53,246 nucleotides of DNA from Phycicoccus sp. Soil748 (GTDB lineage Bacteria; Actinomycetota; Actinomycetes; Actinomycetales; Dermatophilaceae). The position numbers and the translations under genes are program-made. Position 1 is the first letter of the stretch, and every line of letters starts with the position of its first letter. Location of the stretch: positions 174,717 through 227,962 of the forward strand of contig NZ_LMSC01000005.1 in NCBI RefSeq assembly GCF_001428025.1. The letters run 5' to 3'. Below the pieces are notes generated by a model. That model saw only the letters and a program-made list of their open reading frames with translations. It had not been told where the DNA came from and made no database searches. Below, piece by piece: positions 45,901 through 53,246 of the stretch.

Positions 45901-47684
45901 CAGTACTTGCGCTCCATCGGCTGGTAGCGGGTCACGGTCACGGGCTTGTAGTCGAGGCGCACCTCGTCGGCGAACAGCGCCGACTCGGCCCCGAAACCCT
46001 CACCGGCGAGCGGGGCGCGGTAGGCCATGGTGTGCCGCATGAAGTTGACGTCGTCGCGGGCCTCGTAGTCCTCGCGGAAGTGGCCGCCACGCGACTCCTT
46101 GCGCGCCAGGGCGCCGAGGGTGATGACCTCGGCGAGCTCGATGAGGAACCCGAGCTCGACCGCCTCGAGCAGGTCGGTGTTGTAGCGACGGCCCTTGTCC
46201 TGCACCACGACGTTGGCGTAGCGCTCCTTGAGCTCGTCGATGACGCCGAGCGCCTCCTTCATGGAGCCCTCGGTGCGGAACACCTGGACGTTGCGGTCCA
46301 TGGTCTCCTGCAGCTCGCGGCGCAGGTCCGCCACGCGCTCGCCGCTCTCGCGGCCGCGGATGCCCTCGACCATGCCGTCGACCAGCGAGGCGGGGTTGGA
46401 GGGCAGCTCCACCCAGGCGGCGTTCGCGGCGTACTCCGCGGCGGCGATGCCGGCGCGGCGGCCGAACACGTTGATGTCGAGCAGGCTGTTGGTGCCCAGG
46501 CGGTTGGAGCCGTGCACCGACACGCAGGCGACCTCGCCGGCGGCGTAGAGGCCGGGGACGACGTCGGTGTTGTTGCGCAGCACCTCGGTCTCGACGTTGG
46601 TCGGCACGCCACCCATGGCGTAGTGGGCGGTCGGGTAGACCGGCACCGGCTCGGTGTAGGGCTCGACGCCGAGGTAGGTGCGCGCGAACTCGGTGATGTC
46701 GGGGAGCTTGGCGTCGATGTGCGCCGGCTCGAGGTGGGTCAGGTCGAGCAGCACGTAGTCCTTGTTGGGACCCGCGCCGCGGCCCTCGCGCACCTCGTTG
46801 GCCATCGAGCGGGCGACGATGTCGCGCGGTGCGAGGTCCTTGATGGTGGGGGCGTAGCGCTCCATGAAGCGCTCACCGTCGGCATTGCGCAGGATGCCGC
46901 CCTCACCACGGGCTGCCTCGGACAGCAGGATGCCGAGCCCGGCGAGGCCTGTCGGGTGGAACTGGAAGAACTCCATGTCCTCCAGCGGGATGCCGCGGCG
47001 GAAGGCGACACCCATGCCGTCACCGGTGAGGGTGTGGGCGTTGGACGTCGTCTTGAAGACCTTGCCGGTGCCACCGGTCGCGAAGACCACGGACTTGGCC
47101 TGGAACACGTGGATCTCGCCGGTCGCGAGCTCGTAGGCGACGACGCCGGCCGCGTGCTCGACGCCGTCGGCGCCGGTGTTCATGAGCAGGTCGAGGACGT
47201 AGAACTCGTTGAAGAACTCCACGCCCTGCTTCACGCAGTTCTGGTAGAGCGTCTGCAGGATCATGTGGCCGGTGCGGTCCGCGGCGAAGCACGAGCGGCG
47301 GACCGCGGCCTCACCGTGGTTGCGCGTGTGCCCACCGAAGCGGCGCTGGTCGATCTTGCCCTCGGGCGTGCGGTTGAACGGCAGGCCCATCTTCTCGAGG
47401 TCGATCACGGCGTCGATCGCCTCACGGCACATGATCTCCGCAGCGTCCTGGTCGACGAGGTAGTCGCCACCCTTGACGGTGTCGAAGGTGTGCCACTCCC
47501 AGTTGTCCTCCTCGACGTTGGCGAGGGCTGCGCACATGCCGCCCTGGGCCGCGCCGGTGTGGGACCGGGTGGGGTAGAGCTTGGTGAGCACCGCGGTACG
47601 CGTGCGGGTCGAGGACTCGAGCGCCGCGCGCATGCCGGCGCCGCCGGCTCCGACGATGACGACGTCGTACTTGTGCGTCTGCAT
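45900..47684 (-). CDS. sdhA: Succinate dehydrogenase flavoprotein subunit
   Basis: 594 residues. FAD-binding VVIVGAGGAGMRAA, the covalent FAD histidine in TRSHTGAAQGG, and the substrate-site FGGHTRNHGEAAVRRSC. The C-terminal RGGHFREDY is conserved. It oxidises succinate to fumarate. The ATG at 47684 has AAGGAA upstream and follows sdhD after 31 nt. Confidence 0.97.
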   Translation of the reverse strand: MQTHKYDVVIVGAGGAGMRAALESSTRTRTAVLTKLYPTRSHTGAAQGGMCAALANVEEDNWEWHTFDTVKGGDYLVDQDAAEIMCREAIDAVIDLEKMGLPFNRTPEGKIDQRRFGGHTRNHGEAAVRRSCFAADRTGHMILQTLYQNCVKQGVEFFNEFYVLDLLMNTGADGVEHAAGVVAYELATGEIHVFQAKSVVFATGGTGKVFKTTSNAHTLTGDGMGVAFRRGIPLEDMEFFQFHPTGLAGLGILLSEAARGEGGILRNADGERFMERYAPTIKDLAPRDIVARSMANEVREGRGAGPNKDYVLLDLTHLEPAHIDAKLPDITEFARTYLGVEPYTEPVPVYPTAHYAMGGVPTNVETEVLRNNTDVVPGLYAAGEVACVSVHGSNRLGTNSLLDINVFGRRAGIAAAEYAANAAWVELPSNPASLVDGMVEGIRGRESGERVADLRRELQETMDRNVQVFRTEGSMKEALGVIDELKERYANVVVQDKGRRYNTDLLEAVELGFLIELAEVITLGALARKESRGGHFREDYEARDDVNFMRHTMAYRAPLAGEGFGAESALFADEVRLDYKPVTVTRYQPMERKY

Positions 47685-47715
47685 CAGGGTTGGTTCCTTC
47701 GGTTTTGCAGGGAGG

Positions 47716-48192
47716 TCATCGTCCGGTGCACACGGAGAGCGTGGACGAGGGGTCGACGCACGGGTCGAAGGTGAAGATGACCAGCGTGCCGAGCACCAGC
47801 ACCAGGACGGCGCTCGCGACGAGCAGGCCCTTGAGCACCCAGCGCGTGCTGTCCTTCTCGGTGTAGTCGTTGATGATCGTGCGGACGCCGTTGAAGCCGT
47901 GGACCTCGGCGAGCCACAGCATCAGCAGGTCCCAGGTCTGCCAGAACGGGCTGGCCCACTTGCCGGCGACGAAGGCGAAGTCGACGCCGTGGATGCCCTC
48001 GCCGAGCATGAGGTTGACGAACAGGTGGCCGAAGACCAGCACGAGCAGCAGGACACCGCTGCCGCGCATGAAGACCCAGGACCAGAGCTCGAAGTTGCCG
48101 CGGCCCTTGGAGACCCGGCGGTAGCGCGAGGTCTTCGCGGAGACCGCGTCCGGACCGGCGTGGTAGTTGGTCTCGCTGGTGGTGGCGCTCAT
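47716..48192 (-). CDS. sdhD: Succinate dehydrogenase hydrophobic membrane anchor subunit
   Basis: 158 residues, three transmembrane helices. GHLFVNLML and the HGFNGVRTIINDY segment supply heme- and quinone-side residues. The second of two adjacent ATGs (48192) is preferred because GAGAGG is then 6 nt upstream; 48195 would leave only 3 nt. It lies 10 nt after sdhC. Confidence 0.92.
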   Translation of the reverse strand: MSATTSETNYHAGPDAVSAKTSRYRRVSKGRGNFELWSWVFMRGSGVLLLVLVFGHLFVNLMLGEGIHGVDFAFVAGKWASPFWQTWDLLMLWLAEVHGFNGVRTIINDYTEKDSTRWVLKGLLVASAVLVLVLGTLVIFTFDPCVDPSSTLSVCTGR

Positions 48193-48202
48193 CATCAGCC
48201 TC

Positions 48203-48580
48203 TCAGTGCGTGAAGACGACGGTCAGGTGGCGGATCGCGAACGGCGCGAAGAGCACCACGAAGCCGATGGCCACGGCCCAGAACATCTGGCGCTGGTACC
48301 TCGGGCCCTTGGCCCAGAAGTCGACCGCGATGATGCGAAGGCCGTTGAGCGCGTGGAAGATCACGGCAGCGACGAGGCCGGCCTCCGCGAGCCCGACCAC
48401 TGGGTTCTTGTAGGCGCTCATGACCTCGTTGTAGGCGTCGGGGGAGACCCGCACCAGCGCCGTGTCGAGCACGTGCGCGAAGAGGAAGAGGAAGATCAGT
48501 ACGCCGCTGATGCGGTGGGCCACCCACGTCCACATGCCTTCGCGGCCGCGGTAGAGGGTCCCGTTGGCTGCCTGCGCCAC
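48203..48580 (-). CDS. sdhC: Succinate dehydrogenase cytochrome b556 subunit
   Basis: 125 residues, three transmembrane helices. HRISGVLIFLFLFAHVLDTA carries the conserved His-Arg-x-Ser-Gly and a heme-ligand histidine; IFHALNGLRIIAVDF is the second conserved segment. The GTG at 48580 is chosen because AAAGGGA lies 8 nt upstream; an in-frame GTG at 48613 would add 11 residues with no such site. First gene of sdhCDAB. Confidence 0.92.
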   Translation of the reverse strand: MAQAANGTLYRGREGMWTWVAHRISGVLIFLFLFAHVLDTALVRVSPDAYNEVMSAYKNPVVGLAEAGLVAAVIFHALNGLRIIAVDFWAKGPRYQRQMFWAVAIGFVVLFAPFAIRHLTVVFTH

Positions 48581-48749
48581 TGCGCGTCCCTTTCGAAGCA
48601 GGAGTTCGGTCACGGCGAGTCGCGCAGAGCGTCGATGGCCGTTCTTCGTCCGTCAGGTTATCTGTCGCCGCAGGTCGGCCGCGCGCGGGCCTCCTGTGAG
48701 AAACCAGACAAGCCGGGTTACCGGCGGGTACCCAGCGCCGCCGGCGACC
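48581..48749 (-). promoter_or_regulatory. sdhCDAB promoter and leader region
   Basis: 169 nt between the mannosyltransferase stop and sdhC. On the minus strand GATAACCT near 48660 is a possible -10 about 80 nt before the start codon. I see no convincing -35 or operator. Confidence 0.3.
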
Positions 48750-49889
48750 TCAGCGGGCGGCGGCGCGCGCCGTGCGGACCGAGTCGTAGTGGTCGAGGAG
48801 CTCGTCGGTGACGCCGGACCACGAGCGGTGCTCCACCTGCTCCCGTCCCGCGCGACCGAGAGCCTCGCGCTTGGCCCGGTCGCCGGCGAGGTGCGCCACG
48901 GCGTCGCGCAGGCCGTCGGGCGAGTCCGGATCGAAGAGCAGTCCGGTGCGGCTGTGGTCGACCAGGTCGAGCGGCCCGCCGCGTGCCGGTGCGACGACGG
49001 GGAGCCCCGACGCGGCGGCCTCCTGCAGGGTCTGGCCGAACGTCTCACGGGTCCCGGTGTGGACGAACACGTCGAGCGCCGCATACGCCCGCGCGAGGTC
49101 GTCGCCGTCACGCCGGCCGAGGAACACGACGTCGAGCCCTGCCGCCGTGAGCAGGGCCCGGTCGTCGGCGCGGCTGGGTCCGTCGCCCACGACCACGACC
49201 CGGGTCCCCGGCACCGTGCGGAGGGCGGCGAGCCGGTGCAGCTCCTTCTCGGGTGCCAGCCGTCCCACGTAGCCGACCAGGACCTGGCCGTCGGGCGCGA
49301 GCGCGCGCCGCAGCGCGCGGGTGCCTGCGTCCGCCCGCCACGACGGGTGGAACGCGGCGGCGTCCACGCCGCGGGTCCACAGCGCCGTACGGGGCACGTC
49401 GTGCAGCGCGAGCTCGGCCAGGGCTGCGGAGGAGGGGGCCAGCGTGCGGTCGGCGAGGCCGTGCACGTGCCGTACCCACCGCCACGCCGCACGGGCGGCC
49501 CCGCGCCCGACCGGTCCGGGCGCGTGCTGGGCCAGGTAGCTGGGTACGTCGGTCTGGTAGACCGCGACCGACGGGATCCCCCGCCTGGCCGTCGCCGTGA
49601 GCGCGGCGGCGCCGAGGACGAACGGCGAGGCGACGTGGACGACGTCGGGGTGGAAGGCGGTGAGCGCCGCCTCCACCTCGCCGCTGGGCAGCCCCACCGC
49701 GAACTGGCGCACGGGGACGGACGTGAGGCCAAGCACCGGGTACCCGGCCCACTGCTCCGGAGCCGGTCGGGGGGCGAGGACCACCGCGTCGTGACCGCGG
49801 TCGCGCAGGCACTCCAGCACCCGGCACACGCTGGTGGTGACGCCGTTGACGCTGGGGAGGAAGGACTCGGTGACCATGGCGACGCGCAC
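48750..49889 (-). CDS. GT4 glycosyltransferase, GDP-mannose-dependent mannosyltransferase type
   Basis: 379 residues. The N-terminal TESFLPSVNGVTTSV and HVASPFVLG are typical of the MgtA/PimB-like GT4 group of actinobacteria. GYVGRLAPEKE opens the donor-binding domain and ETFGQTLQE is the E-x7-E motif. Likely transfers mannose from GDP-mannose to a lipid or glycan acceptor at the inner face of the membrane; acceptor unknown. It is divergent from manC, which makes GDP-mannose, and this supports the donor assignment. The GTG at 49889 has CAGGCT 6 nt upstream (leaderless). Confidence 0.9.
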   Translation of the reverse strand: MRVAMVTESFLPSVNGVTTSVCRVLECLRDRGHDAVVLAPRPAPEQWAGYPVLGLTSVPVRQFAVGLPSGEVEAALTAFHPDVVHVASPFVLGAAALTATARRGIPSVAVYQTDVPSYLAQHAPGPVGRGAARAAWRWVRHVHGLADRTLAPSSAALAELALHDVPRTALWTRGVDAAAFHPSWRADAGTRALRRALAPDGQVLVGYVGRLAPEKELHRLAALRTVPGTRVVVVGDGPSRADDRALLTAAGLDVVFLGRRDGDDLARAYAALDVFVHTGTRETFGQTLQEAAASGLPVVAPARGGPLDLVDHSRTGLLFDPDSPDGLRDAVAHLAGDRAKREALGRAGREQVEHRSWSGVTDELLDHYDSVRTARAAAR

Positions 49890-49895
49890 GGGACC

Positions 49896-49901
49896 AGCCT
49901 G
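49896..49901 (-). promoter_or_regulatory. -10 element CAGGCT, leaderless start of mannosyltransferase gene
   Basis: On the minus strand CAGGCT is followed by 6 nt and the GTG at 49889. Confidence 0.4.
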
Positions 49902-49976
49902 TGCGGACCCGGTGTGGAGGCCGTGACGTCGCGGGGTGTGTCAGGTGAGCGGGACGTGACCACGAGGTGCGTCGGC

Positions 49977-49982
49977 TAGCGT
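49977..49982 (+). promoter_or_regulatory. -10 element TAGCGT, leaderless start of manC
   Basis: TAGCGT is separated by 7 nt from the ATG at 49990; no ribosome binding site is present. Confidence 0.5.
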
Positions 49983-49989
49983 TCGCGCC

Positions 49990-51123
49990 ATGTCGAGTCC
50001 TGCCACGCGCCCCGAGGGTGCGGCCCCGACCACGTCCGGGACCAGCGCGCACGAGCACTTCTGGGCAGTCATCCCGGCCGGTGGAGCGGGGACCCGGTTG
50101 TGGCCGCTGTCGCGGCAGCGCTCGCCGAAGTTCCTGCACGACCTCACCGGCTCGGGCCGTTCGCTGCTGCAGGCCACCTGGGACCGGCTCACGCCGCTGA
50201 CGGGTTCGCAGGTGCTCGTGGTCACCGGGGCCGCTCACGTGGACGCGGTCCGTGAGCAGCTCCCCGGCCTGCCCGCCGACCAGCTCCTCGCAGAGCCCTC
50301 GCCGCGCGACTCGATGGCCGCGATCGGCTGGGCCGCGGCCGTCCTTGAGGCGCGCGACCCCGAGGCTGTCCTCGGGTCCTTCGCGGCCGACCACGTCATC
50401 GGCGACGAGGAGGCGTTCCGCGAGTGCGTCACCGCCGCGGTGGCTGCCGCGGCCGACGGCCACGTGGTCACCATCGGGATCGAGCCCACCCATCCCGCAA
50501 CGGGTTTCGGCTACATCGAGCTGGGTGAACCCCTGGGCGCCGGTCCGGCCCACGCAGTCAGCCAGTTCGTGGAGAAGCCGGACCGCGAGCGGGCGCGGAC
50601 CTACCTCGCCACCGGCCGGTTCCGTTGGAACGCAGGCATGTTCGTCGTCAGGGCACGGGTCCTGCTCGACCTGCTCGCCGAGTGGCACCCCGAGCTCGCG
50701 GCCGGTCTGCGCGCGCTCGCGGCCGACCCCACGCGGCTGGAGCAGGTGTGGCCCGGGCTCGAGAAGATCGCCATCGACCACGCGGTCGCCGAGCCTGCGG
50801 CTGCGCAGGGCCGCGTCGCGGTCGTGCCCGGCGGGTTCGGCTGGGACGACGTGGGCGACTTCGCCTCCCTTGGGTCGCTGCTCGAGGACGCGGTCGGTAT
50901 GCCGGGGGTGCAGGTCCTCGGGGACGCCTCTCAGGTGCGGCTCGTCGACTCCACGGGTGTCGTCGTCCCCGCGAGCGGGAGGCTGGTCGCCCTGGTCGGG
51001 GTGGAGGACGTCGTCGTCGTCGACACCCCCGACGCGCTGCTGGTCATGTCCAGGGAGCGCGCGCAGGACGTCAAGGGCGTCGTCGAGCAGCTCCACGTCC
51101 AGCGCCGCACCGACCTCACCTGA
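49990..51123 (+). CDS. manC: Mannose-1-phosphate guanylyltransferase
   Basis: 377 residues. The nucleotidyltransferase signature AVIPAGGAGTRLWPLSR lies at about residues 26-42, preceded by an extra ~22-residue Ser/Thr/Pro-rich extension. FVEKPDRERA is the sugar-binding motif, and the C-terminus WDDVGDF plus the left-handed helix region complete the GDP-mannose pyrophosphorylase fold. No phosphomannose isomerase domain is fused. It makes GDP-mannose for the divergent mannosyltransferase and other glycans. The extension contains SGTSAH, which also appears when the downstream 39-bp repeats are read on the minus strand. Confidence 0.95.
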   Translation: MSSPATRPEGAAPTTSGTSAHEHFWAVIPAGGAGTRLWPLSRQRSPKFLHDLTGSGRSLLQATWDRLTPLTGSQVLVVTGAAHVDAVREQLPGLPADQLLAEPSPRDSMAAIGWAAAVLEARDPEAVLGSFAADHVIGDEEAFRECVTAAVAAAADGHVVTIGIEPTHPATGFGYIELGEPLGAGPAHAVSQFVEKPDRERARTYLATGRFRWNAGMFVVRARVLLDLLAEWHPELAAGLRALAADPTRLEQVWPGLEKIAIDHAVAEPAAAQGRVAVVPGGFGWDDVGDFASLGSLLEDAVGMPGVQVLGDASQVRLVDSTGVVVPASGRLVALVGVEDVVVVDTPDALLVMSRERAQDVKGVVEQLHVQRRTDLT

Positions 51124-51136
51124 GCCCAGCCGCCCC

Positions 51137-51234
51137 GCCGAGGTCCCGGACTTCGGGGGAAGGGCACCGTCATGCGCCGAGGTCCCGGACTTCGGGGGAA
51201 GGGCGACGTCATGCGCCGAGGTCCCGGACTTCGG
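51137..51234. repeat. 39-bp tandem repeat (2.5 copies), each with a 19-nt near-palindrome
   Basis: Units begin at 51137, 51176 and 51215, a period of exactly 39 nt. Each starts with GCCGAGGTCCCGGACTTCGG, whose CCGAGGTCC / GGACTTCGG arms pair with one G-U wobble; copies 1 and 2 continue with GGGAAGGGC and CGTCATGC, and copy 3 diverges after the palindrome. The array fills the 128-nt gap between convergent manC and the exporter gene, so it may act as a serial bidirectional terminator. Confidence 0.9.
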
Positions 51235-51251
51235 TGGGGTGGTGAGCTCGG

Positions 51252-52856
51252 TCAGGTCACGAGGTCGCGGTGCCGGAACGCGGCATACCCGGCCGCGCCG
51301 GCGAGCAGGGTCACCAGGAGGAGCCCCGCGAGTCCCGCGGCGTCGGCGTCCCCGCCGGGGAGGCTGCCCAGGTGGTCGAACGGCGACAGGCCCATCGCCC
51401 AGCCCGGCAGGCTGACGAGCGGACCCAGCTCGCCGATGAGGACGAACGCCGCGAGCAGGCCCCAGGCCGCCGGCGTCCACAGGGGGACGAGGCCGAACAA
51501 CAGCACCGTCAGGGCGACGCAGACCAGCACGGCAGGGGCGGTGGCCACCGCTGCAGGGAGCACCTCGGCGACGCCCACCTCGCTCACCGCCCCGCCGGAC
51601 AGGCCTGCGCTGAGGCCCATGACGACGAGCAGCCAGAGGGACCCCAGGACGGCGACGAGCACGTGGCTGGTCAGCCAGCGCCAGCGGCTGACCCTGGTCG
51701 CGAGCGCGACCTCTGCGCGTCCGCCGGCCTCCTCCGAGCGCAGCCGCAGCGCGGTCGCGATCCCGAAGGCGGCGGCGCCGACGGCGAGGAACCGGATCTC
51801 CGTGCCGAAGAAGACCTCGAGCAGGCTGCCGTGCCCCCCGCTCATCTTGCGGAACATCTCCTCGATGCCCGGGCTGCTGGCGATCTCGTCCACGGACCGG
51901 GCGATGCTGCCGATGACCAGGCCGAGCACGGCGTAGCCGGTGGTCCAGCCGAGGAGGGCGCCGCGGTGCAGCCGCCACGCCAGTCCCAGTGGCGACCCGA
52001 GCGCGGAGGACGCGCGGGAGGGCCCGGGGCGCGCGGCCCACAACCCCGAGCCGAGGTCGCGGCGCTGCAGCAGGAGGTCGGCGACGACGAGCAGGGCCGC
52101 CATCGTCGCCACGGCCGGGAGCACCAGCCACAGCCGGTTCTCCCCGAACGGGCTCACCCGCTCGGCCCAGCCGAGGAACGACGCGTAGGCCAGGTCGGCT
52201 CCGCCGGAGGGGTTCGTGGTGCCGCCGGAGGTGTCGGCGACGGCCCGGACGACGAAGGCCAGCAGCAGGGTCGTGAGGGCGATGCCGCCGGCTCCTCGCG
52301 CGGTCGAGGTGAGCTGGCAGGCGACCGCGGTGATCCCCACCATGACCAGGCCGGCGACGACCTCCACGACCCCGAGGGCCACCGAACCGGTGGCGTCGAC
52401 GCCGGTCCCGACGAGGCTCAGGGCCGACAGCCCGCCGGTGGCCAGCACTGCTGCCGTGGCGAGCAGCACGGCGGCCGCGAGCGGGGCGCGTCGCCCGACC
52501 ACGCCGCCGGCGACGAGCTCGAACCGTCCCTCTTCCTCCTCCGTGCGGGTGTGCCGGCGCACCAGCGCGAAGGCCAGGAAGGCGGTGAAGAGGCTGCCCA
52601 GCATGATCGTCTTGAGCACCCCGACCGCGGCCGCGGTGAGTGAGGGGAGCGGTCCGTAGAGCGCCGTGATCGAGGGGTTGTCGGCCATGACCCGCGCCCC
52701 GGCGGCCGCCTCGGCGTCGGTGGGGTAGAGCTCCAGGGTGGCCGCCATCGACGAGTAGGCCGTGAGCACCAGGGCCGCCACGCTGGCGATGACCACCCAC
52801 CGGTCGCGTCGCCAGGCCAGGCGCAGCAGCGGCCAGGTGCCCGCGAAGGTGCTCAC
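51252..52856 (-). CDS. ABC exporter membrane subunit, tetronasin-resistance type
   Basis: 534 residues with about 12 hydrophobic segments, two six-helix halves as in actinobacterial ABC-2-like polyketide antibiotic/tetronasin exporter permeases. The GTG at 52856 gives VSTFAGTWPLLRLAWRRDRW and overlaps the ATPase stop (GTGA). An acidic TRTEEEEGRFELV loop is characteristic of this family. It pairs with the upstream ATPase. Substrate unknown; small hydrophobic toxins are typical. Confidence 0.9.
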   Translation of the reverse strand: MSTFAGTWPLLRLAWRRDRWVVIASVAALVLTAYSSMAATLELYPTDAEAAAGARVMADNPSITALYGPLPSLTAAAVGVLKTIMLGSLFTAFLAFALVRRHTRTEEEEGRFELVAGGVVGRRAPLAAAVLLATAAVLATGGLSALSLVGTGVDATGSVALGVVEVVAGLVMVGITAVACQLTSTARGAGGIALTTLLLAFVVRAVADTSGGTTNPSGGADLAYASFLGWAERVSPFGENRLWLVLPAVATMAALLVVADLLLQRRDLGSGLWAARPGPSRASSALGSPLGLAWRLHRGALLGWTTGYAVLGLVIGSIARSVDEIASSPGIEEMFRKMSGGHGSLLEVFFGTEIRFLAVGAAAFGIATALRLRSEEAGGRAEVALATRVSRWRWLTSHVLVAVLGSLWLLVVMGLSAGLSGGAVSEVGVAEVLPAAVATAPAVLVCVALTVLLFGLVPLWTPAAWGLLAAFVLIGELGPLVSLPGWAMGLSPFDHLGSLPGGDADAAGLAGLLLVTLLAGAAGYAAFRHRDLVT

Positions 52857-53246
52857 GCCCTGACCTCCTCGCCCACGGGGGACGGGGTGGCGAGGTCGTC
52901 GCGGTACTGCGAGAGGAACAGCTCCTCCAGCGTCGGGGGCTGGCACGTCAGGGCGAGGATGCCGTGGCCGCCGAGCCGCCCGACCACGTCGCCCACGGAG
53001 CTCGACTCGACCGACAGCACGAGGCGGTCGCGGTCGAGCCGGGCGCTGGAGACCCCCGGCCAGGCGCGGGCGTCGGCGAGGTCGGGGGTGTGTCCCAAGG
53101 TCGCGGTGACGCTCGTGCGGGTGAGGTGGCGCAGGTCGGCGAGGGTCCCGGAGTCGACGATCCGCCCGGCGCGCACGATGCTGACCCGGTCGGCGGTGGC
53201 CTCGACCTCCGACAGGATGTGGCTCGAGAGCAGCACCGTGCGCCCC
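52853..53246 (-). CDS. ABC exporter ATP-binding subunit (5' part outside window)
   Basis: 131 residues of the C-terminal part remain; the frame is open to the window end. The visible TVLLSSHILSEVEATADRV is the switch-histidine region that follows Walker B in drug-export ATPases (DrrA/CcmA-type), and an accessory C-terminal domain with GDVVGRLGGHGI and PTLEELFL follows. Walker A, signature and Walker B lie beyond the edge. Translationally coupled to the permease by a GTGA overlap. Confidence 0.92.
   Translation of the reverse strand, partial: GRTVLLSSHILSEVEATADRVSIVRAGRIVDSGTLADLRHLTRTSVTATLGHTPDLADARAWPGVSSARLDRDRLVLSVESSSVGDVVGRLGGHGILALTCQPPTLEELFLSQYRDDLATPSPVGEEVRA

Noticed and set aside
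49108-52800. 1,230-codon minus-strand frame spanning manC and the exporter
   Set aside because: It runs through several recognised genes in the wrong frame and includes the translated 39-bp repeat.

Overview
The window is GC-rich, densely coding DNA from an actinobacterium. Frequent GTG starts, stop/start overlaps of the ATGA/GTGA type, a DUF222-HNH gene, DUF3017 beside folD, a monomeric isocitrate dehydrogenase and a GDP-mannose-type mannosyltransferase fit Micrococcales, most likely an Intrasporangiaceae relative. That placement is inferred from gene content; no rRNA or tRNA gene was seen. The genes at both edges are cut by the window.

Layout. 1-2.2 kb: a 5'-truncated DUF222/HNH nuclease and an unknown secreted or membrane-anchored protein. 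2.2-16.3 kb: an accessory catabolic island. On the minus strand lie a PucR regulator, then an inserted nuclease cassette, a uracil/xanthine-type permease, a three-subunit molybdenum hydroxylase (medium, small, large), a CoxG protein and a carbon-nitrogen hydrolase. Divergent from pucR on the plus strand lie DUF2877, FdrA and DUF1116 genes, which match the AllH, AllF and AllG subunits of oxamate carbamoyltransferase in E. coli. Together they look like import, oxidation and carbamoyl salvage of an N-heterocycle (purine, pyrimidine or hydantoin-like). No ring-opening enzyme and no carbamate kinase lie in the window.

16.3-29.2 kb is mostly core genome: folD-DUF3017, mdh, a Nudix-GNAT fusion, small conserved unknowns, an FeS-type photolyase, icd, aqpZ, an S10 peptidase, exonuclease III and a YunG-like protein. 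29.3-40.1 kb is a galactoside locus. Minus-strand bgaL(GH42)-deoR-galT-galK diverges from plus-strand binding protein-permease-permease-alpha-galactosidase(GH36), with two similar DeoR-type operator candidates in the gap between them. The transporter has no ATPase gene here. 40.1-48.6 kb: trpS, a 2'-5' RNA ligase-like protein, a YihY/BrkB protein, DUF389, a D,D-carboxypeptidase and sdhCDAB. 48.7-53.2 kb: a mannosyltransferase, manC, a hairpin-forming 39-bp tandem repeat, and a two-gene ABC exporter running off the window.

The strongest unusual signal is at 9.27-10.67 kb. A lone AbiEi-like/Vsr-like nuclease gene sits between mirrored copies of a 12-nt repeat spaced about 52 nt apart. The whole block lies between two copies of the 3' end of the pucR coding sequence, which looks like a small site-specific cassette with no integrase or transposase. 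A second recurring feature is a -10 hexamer ending 6-7 nt before the start codon of many promoter-proximal genes, implying widespread leaderless transcripts.
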